A stretch of DNA of 64,000 nucleotides from Hippopus hippopus (taxonomy: Eukaryota > Mollusca > Bivalvia > Cardiida > Cardiidae): contig OX328108.1 of NCBI GenBank assembly GCA_946811185.2, positions 2,875,501 to 2,939,500 on the forward strand. Reading direction: 5' to 3'. Positions 1 through 12,200 of the stretch are shown here, one piece after another; the first letter of the stretch is position 1, and the number at the start of each line of letters is the position of its first letter. Under the pieces are notes generated by a model. The model made no database searches. It worked only from the letters and a program-made list of their open reading frames with translations, and was not told the DNA's origin. Position numbers and translations under genes: made by a program.

Positions 1-596
1 CTGAAATTTTTGAATGTGTGTATAGTGTATACATACTAATGAAAAAGTTAAGAAGGAAATTAAAATAAATGTTTACGTAAAGTCACATCCTTAAAGAGGT
101 CGTGAAAAGAATTTTAAAAAGAGACAAAGATCAACAAAGAGACAAAGTAACTTACATTTCTGAAAAGAATAGGAAAGAGAAACTAGACTGAAAGGAAAAA
201 ATATTTAAAGAGCAATTAGATAAGAGATGATACAACTCGTGCTAGACAACCAAATTTTAGTTAAAAGATATTTTATTCAAAATATTAACATATATTAATC
301 AATTACAACAAGACATTTCAAAAAAGATTGAAACGGAAGCATAAAAGCTAATATAGTTCCTCTCACTAAAAACAGTCACATGGTATAGCAATTACAGTAA
401 ACCAAATAAAATGAAAATACACCAAAAATATGAAGTGATAGTGAAAACTTGAGAGAGTGACAGCAAAAAATGAAGTATGAAGAAAAGAATGATGATTGGA
501 GGTTGTGCAGAGTGAGAGGAAAGAATGAAAAATTGACTTCTACAGGCCCCATGTGTATGTGTGTCCGAGGCAGTACAATATCAAAAGATACGTACC
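1..596. other. AT-rich non-coding DNA
   Basis: A-rich, with no conserved protein-like frame, RNA gene or named repeat that I can see. Confidence 0.4.
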
Positions 597-856
597 ATAT
601 GGCATGCAACACCCGAAAAGGGGTATTCAAACATTTGCGTAAAATGCCGTCCCGGATCAGTCTGCGCAGACTAATCCGAAACGACACTTTCCGTTCTTAT
701 GTAAGTTTCTGTTTTGCTCAAGTCGACTGTAGGAAAAAATCTAATGTAGTCGTGAAGTGTCATCTCGGATTAGCCTGCGCGGACTGCGCAGGCTGATCCG
801 AGACGACACTTCACGCAAAAGTCCGAATGCCACTTTTCGCGTGTTGCAGGCCATAT
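597..856. repeat. Family-C MITE (long form)
   Basis: It starts ATGGCATGCAACACCCG and ends CGCGTGTTGCAGGCCAT, with two internal hairpins built on CTGCGCAG...CTGCGCGG cores and an intervening spacer. About 260 bp. Confidence 0.8.
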
Positions 857-1424
857 TGTATATAAAAAAACTTGAAACTCAAGCGAATCTACCGCTATTC
901 TCAATGAAAACATGAACAGCATTAAAGATTTTTTTTTTTATTTTCTGCAAGGGAGAGATTATTGTCACCAAAAAAGACGATGTCAATGTTATAATAAGAT
1001 ATTTCACAAATACATTTTCTGAATGCTGTCCTAATATTACGATAAAATCTGCAAACAAAGAAGTAGTGTTTATCGGATTCTATTTCACCGCAAACGACAA
1101 AGAGGGTTTTCTACAATATTTTTCCAGAAGAGGTGTTTAAGATTTCTCCAAATTCAGAGCTTTGTAGATGACAAAGTAACCTCAAAGCTGCTAAATACTG
1201 TACAAGTATATGAAACAAAAATTGCCACTCAATAGTAAAACCCCAAAATATTGCAAATTCTAAGTCGATTTCACCGAAAAGAAAATACCATTTCGGTCAA
1301 TGTAGATTAAATATCAGACTGAACCTTTTGTGCAGTCTGGTCTTAATCTAGACTACCCACAAAAGTGCACTGTGTTACGCTTAGAAGCCTACGAGATACA
1401 TTGTACTCAAAACGTTAAATATGT

Positions 1425-1560
1425 ATTTCAGAGGCCAGAAAACATTGTTGGAAAAGAAGAAAATGCTGGTAACTCAGCATTTCCTCCTTTTTTATCAATG
1501 TTTTCAAAAGACCTCTTCCTCAGAGACGTTAAAGTCGGGAGTGTGAGGTAAAGGGTTAAC
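1425..1560. repeat. Family-A MITE, partial
   Basis: Contains a degraded centre (GGAAAAGAAGAAAATGCTGG) and the right end GTGAGGTAAAGGGTTAA. The left arm is missing. Confidence 0.6.
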
Positions 1561-2089
1561 TCAGTAAAATAGAATGCACAGCGAATTTCCGCGCAGAAGA
1601 TGTATTGGCCATGACAGGCTTCAAAGGCGAGAATGAGAATTTACAACTGGCGGATATGGTCGTAAATTTCAGCGACTTCTTTAGAATGTCCTCATACATT
1701 ATATGTATTTCTTTTTTGATATTTGCAAGTTTATGGATAGTCCTTTGCACGTCTAGATATGTAAGCGGGGCGCAGCCATGCTATACATGAACGTGGTATT
1801 ACTTTTCCTTAGAGAAAAAGAAAACACAATTACATGTACATTTATACCAAACGAAAAAAACGACTCTTAGCAAGAGGGGATTTTAAAAACATCATTGGAA
1901 AATGAAAAACATTGGCAACTATTATTGTTTCCTTCTGATCATTATCCAAACTGATGATAAATATAATACGGAATAAAACGTGTGTACACGTGTATGTGCA
2001 TTTGAACAATGTAAAATCAGATATAGACTACCGCAGTCTCTCAGCTGCATGTCTATTTAAAGAATTAGTCAATGAAAAAAAAAAATCTC

Positions 2090-2365
2090 TGAAAAGGAAG
2101 TTAAAGACATGATTACAGCTTTGGATGGCAACAAGGCCAGTGGCGCTAATGACGTCAGTCACAAAATGTTAAATGGCGTTGACACAAGGTCTTTGTATCA
2201 AGCTTATACAGGACGGTATTAATATTCAGATTACTTATTATTTGTCGTAGAAGACAGAGAGTTGTTCTGAACTTCAGTTGACTTCATTCTTTTGGAAAGA
2301 ATTTGCACTTTCCAGTTGGTGTCCTTCAAGGATCTTTTCGTGGTTCCCCTACTTTTCTGTTATTC
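2090..2365 (+). pseudogene. Decayed non-LTR retrotransposon reverse-transcriptase fragment
   Basis: Around 2097-2220 one frame reads EVKDMITALDGNKASGAN then DVSHKML, a typical RT fingers motif. Around 2305-2365 another frame reads FPVGVLQGSFRGSPTFLLF, the counterpart of the VPQGS-x-L-x-P-x-LF motif. A frame change and stops separate them. No endonuclease part, YADD box or 3' tail was found. Confidence 0.6.
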
Positions 2366-2399
2366 TAAGTAATATTTTTAGATGATCTTCTATGTTGAA

Positions 2400-3730
2400 G
2401 GAGACTTCTTGCATGGTAGTGCGTTATATTGTTCTTTTTCGTTTACTTGTATCGGAAGTGAGGGTGTTAAAACCACGATCTTCACAGGAAAGCAAGTTGT
2501 ACTTTACAATGGCCAGTAGTAGTATTCTAGATATAAAAAAGAACGGAACCAAACCTTTTTCTGTGATGACTTTACACTGTACCTAATGGATATATGAATA
2601 ACTAATGAATGATATCGAGATTTCTTTCGTCATCGAAAGTATTATTAATATTAAGACAAGTTTCTGAAAAGAATTGTATCCCTTCCTTTATCAAACTATG
2701 GAAAAATGCAATTTTATATTAAATGCCGTTTTCTATAACATGTCTGTAATGCAACACGGTCTATAATATGACTGAATCATTTTATCTTTGTACTGAAATA
2801 TGATTTCATATATAGAATAATTTATGCTCTTCCATTAAGGAAAAACGAATCAATCATCTTATTATTACTTACTCGGGAAACTTAGACATCAATTTTACAT
2901 GCTCGATTAGGATCTAATTTGAGTTATTCAAACGATGGTCCATTTGGAAACTACATCATTGGCACTTGGATACGTGTGATTGCCAACAAGAAGTTGACGC
3001 TCTGTACGATTTCGTTAGATGTAGAAACAAATTGCAATGATTGAAAAACATATTGAAAAGTCGGTTATATTTATCTGGTAGTCAATTGTTTAAAACAAAA
3101 TCTAATAAACATGCATATGTAGTTGATTTTCAATATCCGATAACAATGATAAATTTCACGTAAAAAATCTTTGTCATAAAAAAGCAGTCAACTATTGTGT
3201 TAAAAGTCATTCGGGAAAAAAAATGTGGATTTTTTTTCACCAGGTGGCTGTGATCAAAATATTCTATAAAATATCAACGTCATGAAAACAGCCAAGTACA
3301 GATTTTTACAAAATTAATGTTGGTCACAAAAATCCGCGCGCCTTATCCATAACGTAGAAAAGGTATTGACTTTTTTCGCCCACGTATTTAAAAAATGCTG
3401 TGTTATGAGATATGAGAAAAGCATAATTACCAGAGAAAAAAAAATCATGAATGGCATAGTAATAATTCTACCTCAAATGGAAAGGATCTCATCTAAATCA
3501 GCTTTAAACAATGGTGATGATCATACGATGATGACAATCGATAATGCACTTATGAACTAATTTCTACCCGTTGAACTTAAGTATACACGAAGACTAGGGT
3601 TGGATGTTGCATCTTGTGTACATATACATGTACACATTTGGGAAAAGATGTTTTGTGACTGGGAAGGTTTGATTAAAGCATAACCGATAAGAATGACTAT
3701 ACTAGATACAATCGAACATGTCAGATCTAT
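2400..3730. other. AT-rich non-coding DNA, no feature recognised
   Basis: I see no conserved frame, repeat family or hairpin that I can support in this stretch. It may contain further LINE decay. Confidence 0.4.
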
Positions 3731-3731
3731 A

Positions 3732-4268
3732 CAATGTCTTCATTGTTATAGCCATGTCGTCTTATGCGTCGTCTTCGTGGGAGAACTCTGACATTTTCTC
3801 AGATCTCTGTCATATATGGCTTGCAACACAGGAAAAGGGGCATTCGGACATTTGCGTAAAATGTCGTCTCGGATCAGCCTGCGCAGTCCGCGCAGGCTAA
3901 TCCGAGACGGCACCCTAGGACTACATTAGATTTTGTCCTTCAGAATACTTGGCAAAATAGAAAATTACATAAAACCGGAAAATTTCGTTTCGGATTAACC
4001 TACGCGGACTGTGCAGGCTGATCCGAGACGACGCTTTACGCAAATGTCCGAATGCCCCTTTTCGCGTGTTGCAGGCCAATTATCTGAAATTTATTTCAAG
4101 ATTTGACTAGTTATTAATTATCAAAAGGAATACTCATATGCAAATGGCATGAAATATTTTTGCCACAGTTGTGCCTCTTTTTTCGACTTTTCGCTAAAAA
4201 TCAATCTATTTCTAAAAGCTACTGCAGCCGAGCTTTGGCTCCCGCATGCGCTGCTCTTGTGTGTTTGT
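3732..4268. repeat. Family-H repeat split by a family-C MITE
   Basis: Left part (ATAGCCATGTCGTC...TCTCTGT) and right part (TATCAAAAGG...GCATGCGCTGCTCTTGTG) match the two halves of the intact copy at 8833-9118. The family-C element at 3815-4078 lies between them. Confidence 0.65.
3815..4078. repeat. Family-C MITE (long form)
   Basis: Starts ATATGGCTTGCAACACAGG and ends CGCGTGTTGCAGGCCA. It has two core hairpins (CTGCGCAGTCCGCGCAGG and its degenerate partner) and is inserted in a family-H copy. Confidence 0.8.
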
Positions 4269-4269
4269 C

Positions 4270-6350
4270 TGTGTTTTTTACATGTACCTGTATACAACCA
4301 TTACCATTATTAATAGCAGCACTATTGTTCTTATTAATGATACCAGTAGTGAAGAAAATAAAAAGAACGGAATAGCAATAGTATCAGAAACACGCGAAGA
4401 GAAATTGTAGTCGCTATTGTGGAAAAGTGTAATGAGCTCCCCGTAATAGCGTATTTGATGAGGATTTATACGAAGGTATAAACACCGAGATTACTAAGGA
4501 GTGCTTGAAAAAAAGTCGCATTTGCGAACAGCACAGATCAAAATCAGTCTCTGTAGTTTTATCACGGACCTACGCAGTCGGATGAAGTCATTCATTCTTA
4601 CCCTAACTGCATGAATTGACCGAGTGTTACTTTTTTGTTGTGTTATGTTTTAACTGATAGCAGCATTTAGTGTAGAAAGGGTTATGACCATATGGAACAT
4701 ATCAGTGACGGATCTCAACTCGTAAAAAATATAATACTTGAAACTTTCTATCCATGAAAATTAAATTGTAGATATGTAGATCTATATACATACTCTTTAA
4801 ACTTTTTTTTCTTTTTCTTTGTCATTTTTGAAACACAATATATTGCTCACTCTAGGCTTCCTATCTTCTCTCATCCTCCATTATTCAGTTTTATCCATTT
4901 GATATATAGCTTAAAATCTCATTTCTTATTTTATGAATTGGGTACAGATTGTCTCGGTCATAAAGATTTTGTTTTAAAACGGATTCCCATCATAAGATTA
5001 ATCGGAGGGCTTTGATGGAAGCTTTCATGGACCGAAAAAGACGATTGATGTCTGTTCTTCAATTTTTGAAGTAACTTTCCGTTTTTTCTCTATCGTCATT
5101 AGCTAAAGATTTGAATTCGAGATAATTAGACTTTAATTTCAAAAAAAAAAGAGCAAGATTTTTTGGAGAGTTGGTGCTTATCCTCCGAACACAACAGACA
5201 AAAAAAAAAAGAAACAATGCCATAAATACGTATATATCCGTTCAAGTATTACATGAAATATTTTCGTTACTTTCGTGATTTATTATCTTTTGTTCATTTT
5301 ATATTTCGGATTCAATGATTTCTGTTTAAAGCACGAGATATTTCTTTTACATTAAAAGTGTTTTATTGTTTTTCGGTTATGTCAGTTTTATTGATGTACA
5401 AAAATATGTGTCGAATCCCCCGCTGTTCCTTTTGTACAATATTTTTATTTTATTTCTCGTCTTAAGTGGTATAACCTATTTTTTCAATGTACTCACTTAT
5501 GGAGGAGTGGAGGGAGGAGGTAAAACTGGTACAGGGTGAACTTGTTAAAATGACGTGAAAGTGTAAAATATGGTGGAAGGGCATTTGCCGAAATACTTTT
5601 ATTTTTTCGATTAAGGTAATGAGAAGAATCCAAATTTGTTGGGTTTTTTTAGGCAAGAAAGACAATAATTTATATAATATATCCGAGTACTAATGACCGA
5701 AAAAATAAGTGCGTGTATCCTTTTGAATGGAGATACCGAAATATTTCTGTGAAGTTATTAACTTTCTTTGTTTGCTAGATTCATATCCGCGGTGTAAAAC
5801 GCAATATTCTTTTGTGCTAAACTGTATGGAATATCAATTGAACAGTGTCGAACCAAACAAAAATATTGCAATGCTGAGATTTTGCCGAACTTTTGATATT
5901 CCCTTTACTGTGTGATTTCCCCTCCTTTCAGGGATTTTTCTCTCTTTGAAGCTAAAACTGAAAATACAAAACTGGCCAAGGTCATGAGGATCTGCTTAGA
6001 AATGGTGTATTTTACTATTTACTGAAATGTGTGAGGGGTGGGGGAACTTTCCTTCTCTCTCATGTTCTATCAATCACATCCCTGTCTTAAATCACGCAGA
6101 AACAGAACTTTAGAAAATAAATAAGCTTACCTTGATAGATCTATTCTGGCACAGTTACCCAATCATTTACTCCGATCACTGAAATCCTGTCGACCCTTGA
6201 ATTAGACATCCGTTTCCTATGAAAATTTTTCGGCAACCACCAACAATTTAGGGGTGTATTTGGCATCCAGCGATCAGAAATATCTCCAGGAAATTTTACA
6301 TAAAAAATTGCAATTTTCTCTTTATCACGAAAAGTCCGAGTTTGCCTTCG
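4270..6350. other. AT-rich non-coding DNA, no feature recognised
   Basis: Only short A/T homopolymers and no protein-like frame. Short open frames here lack any recognisable domain. Confidence 0.4.
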
Positions 6351-6354
6351 TCCG

Positions 6355-6535
6355 GGGTCCGTATTCACCAACCATTCTTATGAACATTCTTAGCTTTAAT
6401 TGCCAGGATTTTCTAAATTTGAACATCACACGAATTCTGATTAGAAGTTTAGAAGTTGTGTTACTTTCGAATTTAGAAAATCTTGGAGATTATAAGTAAC
6501 AGTGTTCTTAGGAATAGTTGATGAATACGGACCCT
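6355..6535. repeat. Foldback MITE, about 180 bp
   Basis: GGTCCGTATTCACCAACCAT at the left is inverted near the right end (AGTTGATGAATACGGACC). Inner arms (TTTCTAAATTTGAAC and GAATTTAGAAA) also pair. A related half-copy end lies near 8290-8320. Confidence 0.65.
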
Positions 6536-7164
6536 GATCGAACGATATTTCCTGGCGGCCTGGTTACCATCTCTCTTAACCGTATCTCAATTTCCATAAA
6601 AATTCTTTTCAGTCCACAAATACTCGCTAGAGAATAATATTGTACGCCCATTCCAAGTTTGTAGACAATAAATTCAATGCTAAATCCAATAATCTCACTT
6701 ATGTATCCCATGTATGAACACCTGTGTACCGAGAACAGGGCACGGACGCCGTGCTTTCAAATAATTGCGTAAAAAGTGACATCAGAATAATTCGTCATAA
6801 ATGACGTCACTCCTGAAATGAACAAGCAACATACAGGATATGCGGAAATTTGTATTTTAAATCATGCTCAGTGAATTTTCAGTTTAATCCATCTGCAGAA
6901 AAGTATCGATTCATGTCAGTGCGCGGTCTGCGCAAGCTGATACTGGCCGATATAGTTTTGCTAATATTGACAAATTTTCTGCGTATCAAAGGACCATCTA
7001 CCCGATGATTCGGCCAGATTTTTTTCGAAAAAAAGGGATCCAGACTATTTGTGGCCTTGCCCAAATTGAAAGCGTTTGCAAACGACGAATTGAATAGATC
7101 TATTACTTTTCTTCATACATGGTATATGTATTTTTCTTCTATGTATGAGTAGAAAACATTTTTT

Positions 7165-7275
7165 GTTTTATTTTTGTGGGAAAAGGAGAAAATGTTGGTT
7201 ATAAGCATTGTCTCCTTTTCCCATAATGTTCTCATCAGCTTTTTTCCTCAGGGTCATTGAAAGTCGGGACTGCTT
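7165..7275. repeat. Family-A MITE, partial
   Basis: Centre GTGGGAAAAGGAGAAAATG...CTCCTTTTCCCATAATG, plus the right arm CTCAGGGTCATTGAAAGTCG. Confidence 0.7.
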
Positions 7276-7791
7276 GATACAGAGTGCCAAGTTGTGTATT
7301 TTTGACAAAACTTGAATTCGTACAGGTCTATAAACAAATGCAATACTTACCGAGTTAGGCAGAATTCCCTCGGTGTATGCGGTTATAATGTACTTTATTT
7401 CAAATTGTGGTTGATGTATCAGCGAAATAAAGCATTTTATAAACAGTCCTATCTTGTATAACTTTATCTTTCTACAATATAATACAAATCGAAAAAAAAA
7501 AAAAATAGATCTTATATAAAAAATTTCTGCAGTGTTTTTGCTTACTGTCTTTCTCAGAGTATTTGTACAGAAAAGTTAATTGTTTAGTTTTCTACAAAAC
7601 AACACAAAAGAAACAACACTGGGGAAACGGAAAACGCCCTTTGAATTATTTGTACATGGACATTATTGTAGGAGAACGAGAAATAGCTTGTTCGAAATAG
7701 ATGTAGTGCCCAAATTTTCCGCAGTATGTTTGTTTACTGTCCTTCTCAGCTTATTTGTTCTGGAAATGGATTCAACATATATTAAAACTTA

Positions 7792-7994
7792 GGCTGCTAA
7801 GCACGACTCGCTGACCTTTTGCGGACAGTGTAGATCAAGATCAGACTGCACAGAACGTGCAGTCTGATCTTTGATCTACACTGTCCGATAAGGAGATATT
7901 ATTCCCCCAAAACATATGTTTGAAATAACAATACTAGGGTTTTGGCTATCGAACTGAAAAAATCATTTTAGTTATTCAACAGGATAACGGTTAG
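7792..7994. repeat. Family-B MITE
   Basis: Starts AGGCTGCTAAGCACGACTC, with a core hairpin GATCAGACTGCAC/GTGCAGTCTGATC inside GGACAGTGTAGATC arms. It ends at ACAGGATAACGGTTAG. Confidence 0.8.
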
Positions 7995-8681
7995 AGTATT
8001 AACAATAATTGCTGATTCTGGCCCTACACCTTCAGGCGCGCGCCAACCACACATCGATGAAACTGTGGACAAACAATTTGGATATTGAATTGTGCTTAAG
8101 CCCTTTGCATCTAAGCCCGACTCAGTGTACATTTGCGGGCAGTTAAGACCAAAATCAGACTGCAAAGAATATAACAGCTGAGAGGAATTCGAAGAATTTG
8201 TACCAAATAGAAATTGCACTTCTGATTGACTAAACTATTTGTTTTAGCCAATTAGAAGTGTGTTAGAAAATTCTTGAAAATAAGAACAAGAATGTTCTTA
8301 AGTATGGTTGATGAATACGGAATCAAACCTAACGTCACCTAACGTTACACTTCTATGAAAGTTTGTAAACCTAAGGTTAGATCTTGAATCTATACTGCGG
8401 ATAAGGTTAATTTTCTTCTGCGAAATGAAATTATTTTTCTTTAATTTCTATTATTTTTTTGAAATGCCAATTTATTTCTTCAAAGAGTAGGAGTTAAGAA
8501 AAATATTTTCTTTAATTTCTATTAATTTTTGGAAATTTCAGTTTATTGTAGGGATTAAGAAAATTGTACAAGGAATTACAATTAAAGTTCTGAACCGTAA
8601 TGGATTTAAAAAAATCTTCGAAACTTCCTGTGTTGTAGAAAGAAAATGGAATTCATCTTTCCGTTTAAAAAGATAAATATT

Positions 8682-8758
8682 GTCCGAAGAGACCTGAAAC
8701 AATTTTTCACTGAAAAAATGACATATCTTTAGTGAAGAATTGTTTCAGGTCTCTTCGT
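8682..8758. repeat. Perfect 21-bp-arm hairpin
   Basis: GAAGAGACCTGAAACAATT and its reverse complement flank a loop that itself contains a TCACT/AGTGA pair. The origin is unknown, and there is no coding neighbour. Confidence 0.6.
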
Positions 8759-8832
8759 ACAATTCAGTTTTTATTCACTGATGATGATGATGTTGACGAT
8801 TATTATTTTTATTATTATTGTTGTATAATATT

Positions 8833-9118
8833 GATTAGCTCGGCTGTTTTCGAAGAAAACATCGAGGCATTGTTGTAGCCCTGGCGTCGTCTGCGTCTTG
8901 CAAAAACTTTGACATTTTATACTATCTTTTTTTTAATTGCTGAAAATATCAGGCGCAAACTTAGACAAGTTCTTAAAGTTCTATCAAATGGGGAACCTAT
9001 ACAAGGACAGGTAACTATCAAGTACTTTTGACACAGTTATGCCTCTTTTACGATTTAGAATTTTCACTGAAGATCAAGCAACTGCAGCCTACCGTTGGTA
9101 CCCGCATGCAGTGCTGTT
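8833..9118. repeat. Family-H interspersed repeat, intact copy
   Basis: Starts TTAGCTCGGCTGTTTTC and ends GCATGCAGTGCTGTTGT; about 286 bp. It sits 38 bp upstream of the PCGF exon 1 acceptor. Other copies: 17150-17372, 3732-4268 (split) and 25932-27060 (split three times). Confidence 0.7.
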
Positions 9119-9156
9119 GTTGTTGATATTATTATTATTATTATCTTTATTTTCAG

Positions 9157-9268
9157 ATGAATCGTTTGACAAAGATAAAGATAACGGAATTGAATCCTCA
9201 CGTAATTTGTGTACTGTGCGGAGGTTACTATATCAACGCTACAACTATTGTAGAATGTTTACATTCAT
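9157..9268 (+). CDS. BMI1: PCGF coding exon 1: start codon and first half of RING
   Basis: The acceptor TTTCAG ends at 9156, so the ATG is the first three bases of the exon. It encodes residues 1-37 plus one base (phase 1), including ICVLCGGYY and VECLHS. The donor GTAAGT starts at 9269. This start is preferred because the peptide begins [15 protein letters not shown], as BMI1/MEL18 proteins do. The acceptor tract is a TTG/ATT microsatellite that abuts a family-H repeat (8833-9118). Confidence 0.93.
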
Positions 9269-12200
9269 GTAAGTAAACTTGTAGATTTTTGCACCTTGAC
9301 ATGAGTCGTACTGTGGCAAAAGGCAGGTATAATGCATCTCCGCGATGCATTATAATAATAAATGTACCAAGCAAGTCATCACATAATTATGGATCCATTA
9401 AATCCATTTTGTAAACAATTGGATGAATCATTTGGTACACTGGTCCTTTGACATGCAGATTATTGACTAACAGCAAAAAAGTATCGGCCCAGGTCAGCCT
9501 GCGCGGACTGCGCAGGCTGACCTGGGTCGATACTTTTTGCAAATGCATTAAGGTCCTTTTTCACAGAGCATGGCGAATATTATTTTGTTCACTTGCATTT
9601 AGATAGTCTGACGCATTCATGTAAATATTGTAACACATGTATGTAAATATTACGACATATTGCATTTTTTAGGCATCTCTCTATCAAACAACAAAAAAAG
9701 AAAATAAGACTGGCCCAAATTGAAAGCACTTGCAGACGATAAAGTAAGTGTTGCTAAAATGATAGGATTTGTCTTTGAACGGATGAAAAACATGGTGGGA
9801 AAAGGAGAAAATGTTGATTATCTGCATTGACATTATTTAATATTGATTAAATACAGATAATCAACATTTTCTCTTTTTCCCACAGTGTTTTGATAATCCT
9901 TCTTTCTCAGGGTCGAAAACTGGAAAATCTGTTGTAAGGGGTTAAAAAAGACGGTTCAAATACACAGTAATTATTAGTATAAATAATTTGTTATAATTCG
10001 CTTGCATGAAATGAATTACCTGCCTTTCACCTTAGCTTTTAAAATTTTCAAACACTTCGAAAATTTTGGTTTGCATTTATGTTTAAATGTCCTTGCACAA
10101 CTGATTCCTGGAAATGTTCTGTTTGGATCCAGGTAAATAATCCTGTACGGAACTTTCAAAAATTTTGTGATAAGCATGCACGAAGGTATTAGAATTATGT
10201 ATGACATACGTTTTTTAATAATGTTCAGTCCGCATTTATGATTACCATATGGCACTCGATTTCTCGAAGCTCCATGTATCTCATATGTCTGTCCAAAGTG
10301 GCATGTAACTGGGTTTGGCTTCGAAAGTTTTGATTTGCAGAGTTCAAATTTATTTTCGCCAAACTGACGTAATTTATCTTCGAAAGGGTAAAACATTGGG
10401 GGAAACGGAGAAAATGCAGATCACTAGTATCTTCTCTTTTCCCACAAAGTTTTCAAAAGTCTGTCTTTTACTCAGGGTCAGTAAAACACGATGTTGTTTA
10501 GTAAAGGAATAAAGATAACTTCTTGGAAGTGATATCTTTTTTTAAGAATTTTTCAACACTCGAACATGTTCAAGTTTGCACAAAAACATGTTATTATACT
10601 TTATTATATTCCTATCAGGGAATTACTGGGATCTCACACTGAATAACACCACTAGTGATGATAATTATGGTATCATCACTAGTGAAGATATAGTTTTACA
10701 GTGTTTGCTAGGACTATTTTTTTTCCTATATTGCTCATATTGTACCATTCTTGATAATTATTAGAATAAAAAATGATGAATTAGGAATGTAATAAATAGG
10801 ATAACCAACTGGTTGTGTGTGATATTAAAATCTTTCACTCAAATGGGGTTTGATGCGGTTAAAAAACTCGTCCTTTGGACTCTTTTTTTCAACCGCATCA
10901 CACCCCATTCTAGTGACAGATTTTTAATATCACACACAACCAGCTGATTATCCTCTCTATATATAATTTCTCGGAAGCAACATCTTTTTTTTTTTAACAA
11001 TTTTCTAACGCTCAAACATTTTTTAACAATTTTCCAACACTCAAACATTAACAAGTTTGCACAAAAACATGACTCGCTATTACATTTTACGACATACACT
11101 GTCGCCTATATGATGTTAAACGCTGTTTTTAAATGCTGTATTACACAGGAAATGAACAATGGTCGTAAATATTAAGAGCCTCTTTACGGCAGCAAGACAA
11201 CATGGAAAAGTTATTGTGCAAATATTTGTCATACGACCAACATTTTTGCGCTTTTGAAGAGAAGAAGAAGAAGAAGAAAAAGAAAAAGAAGAAGAAGAGT
11301 GAGAAAGACGGAGGGAGCGAGAGAGAGATGTCGTAAATTTGGACCAGACGACTTTTTTTTTAAAACTTGTTCGCTTTGAAAGCATTTACAGACGAAAAAA
11401 ATCACTGTAAATGCTCATATGATAATATTTGTCTTTAAAGGATTACGACCCCTTACTAACCTGTTAATAATCGTGTAACATCGACGTTTTCGTAAAGGCT
11501 ATTCGGCCAATCTCGGTAGCTTCCGTGTTTTAATATGAGAGTTAGGGGCCGTAGACTCACTAACTCATCGGTAAATATCGTGTAGCATCGACTTTTTCGT
11601 AAAGGCTATTCGGCCAATCTCGGCAGCTTCTGTCCTTTAATACGAGCGTTAGGGGTCGTAGATCTTAAAAACCAAAGAAAATGTTTTCCCACATTGTTTT
11701 TAAACGCCTTCTTCCACAGGTTCGTTAAATGTTGTTCTGTTCTGCTCTGTTCTGTTGTATTAAAACAAAACGTTGTTTCACAGTTTGGGAAACTCAAGTC
11801 GAGTAGATTAGACTCATATCTTCCACTTGCTCGAGTACATTGAGACCCGATAATTCAAATAAAGCGATATTTCGAATAAATCAATAAACTCGAAGTATGA
11901 CCCTGAACGAACATACTTTATGTTTGCAAACAGAACTTCTGCTGCATTGTTTTTGTACTCTTTACCAGACGAATAAACTTCAGACTTGTCTAAATTGAAA
12001 GTATTTGCAGACAATAACAAATTAAATGATGGAATTTGTTTCTGTAAGGTTACAAAACGTTGTGAAAAATGGACAGAATGCCTGTTAGAAGCAAATAGTT
12101 GAATCGAGTCTCCCTGTTTAATCCTCTACCACACAATCCCGAGTTTTAACAACCTGAAACAAGGAAAGCTTTTGAAAATATTGTGGGAAAAGGAGAAAAT

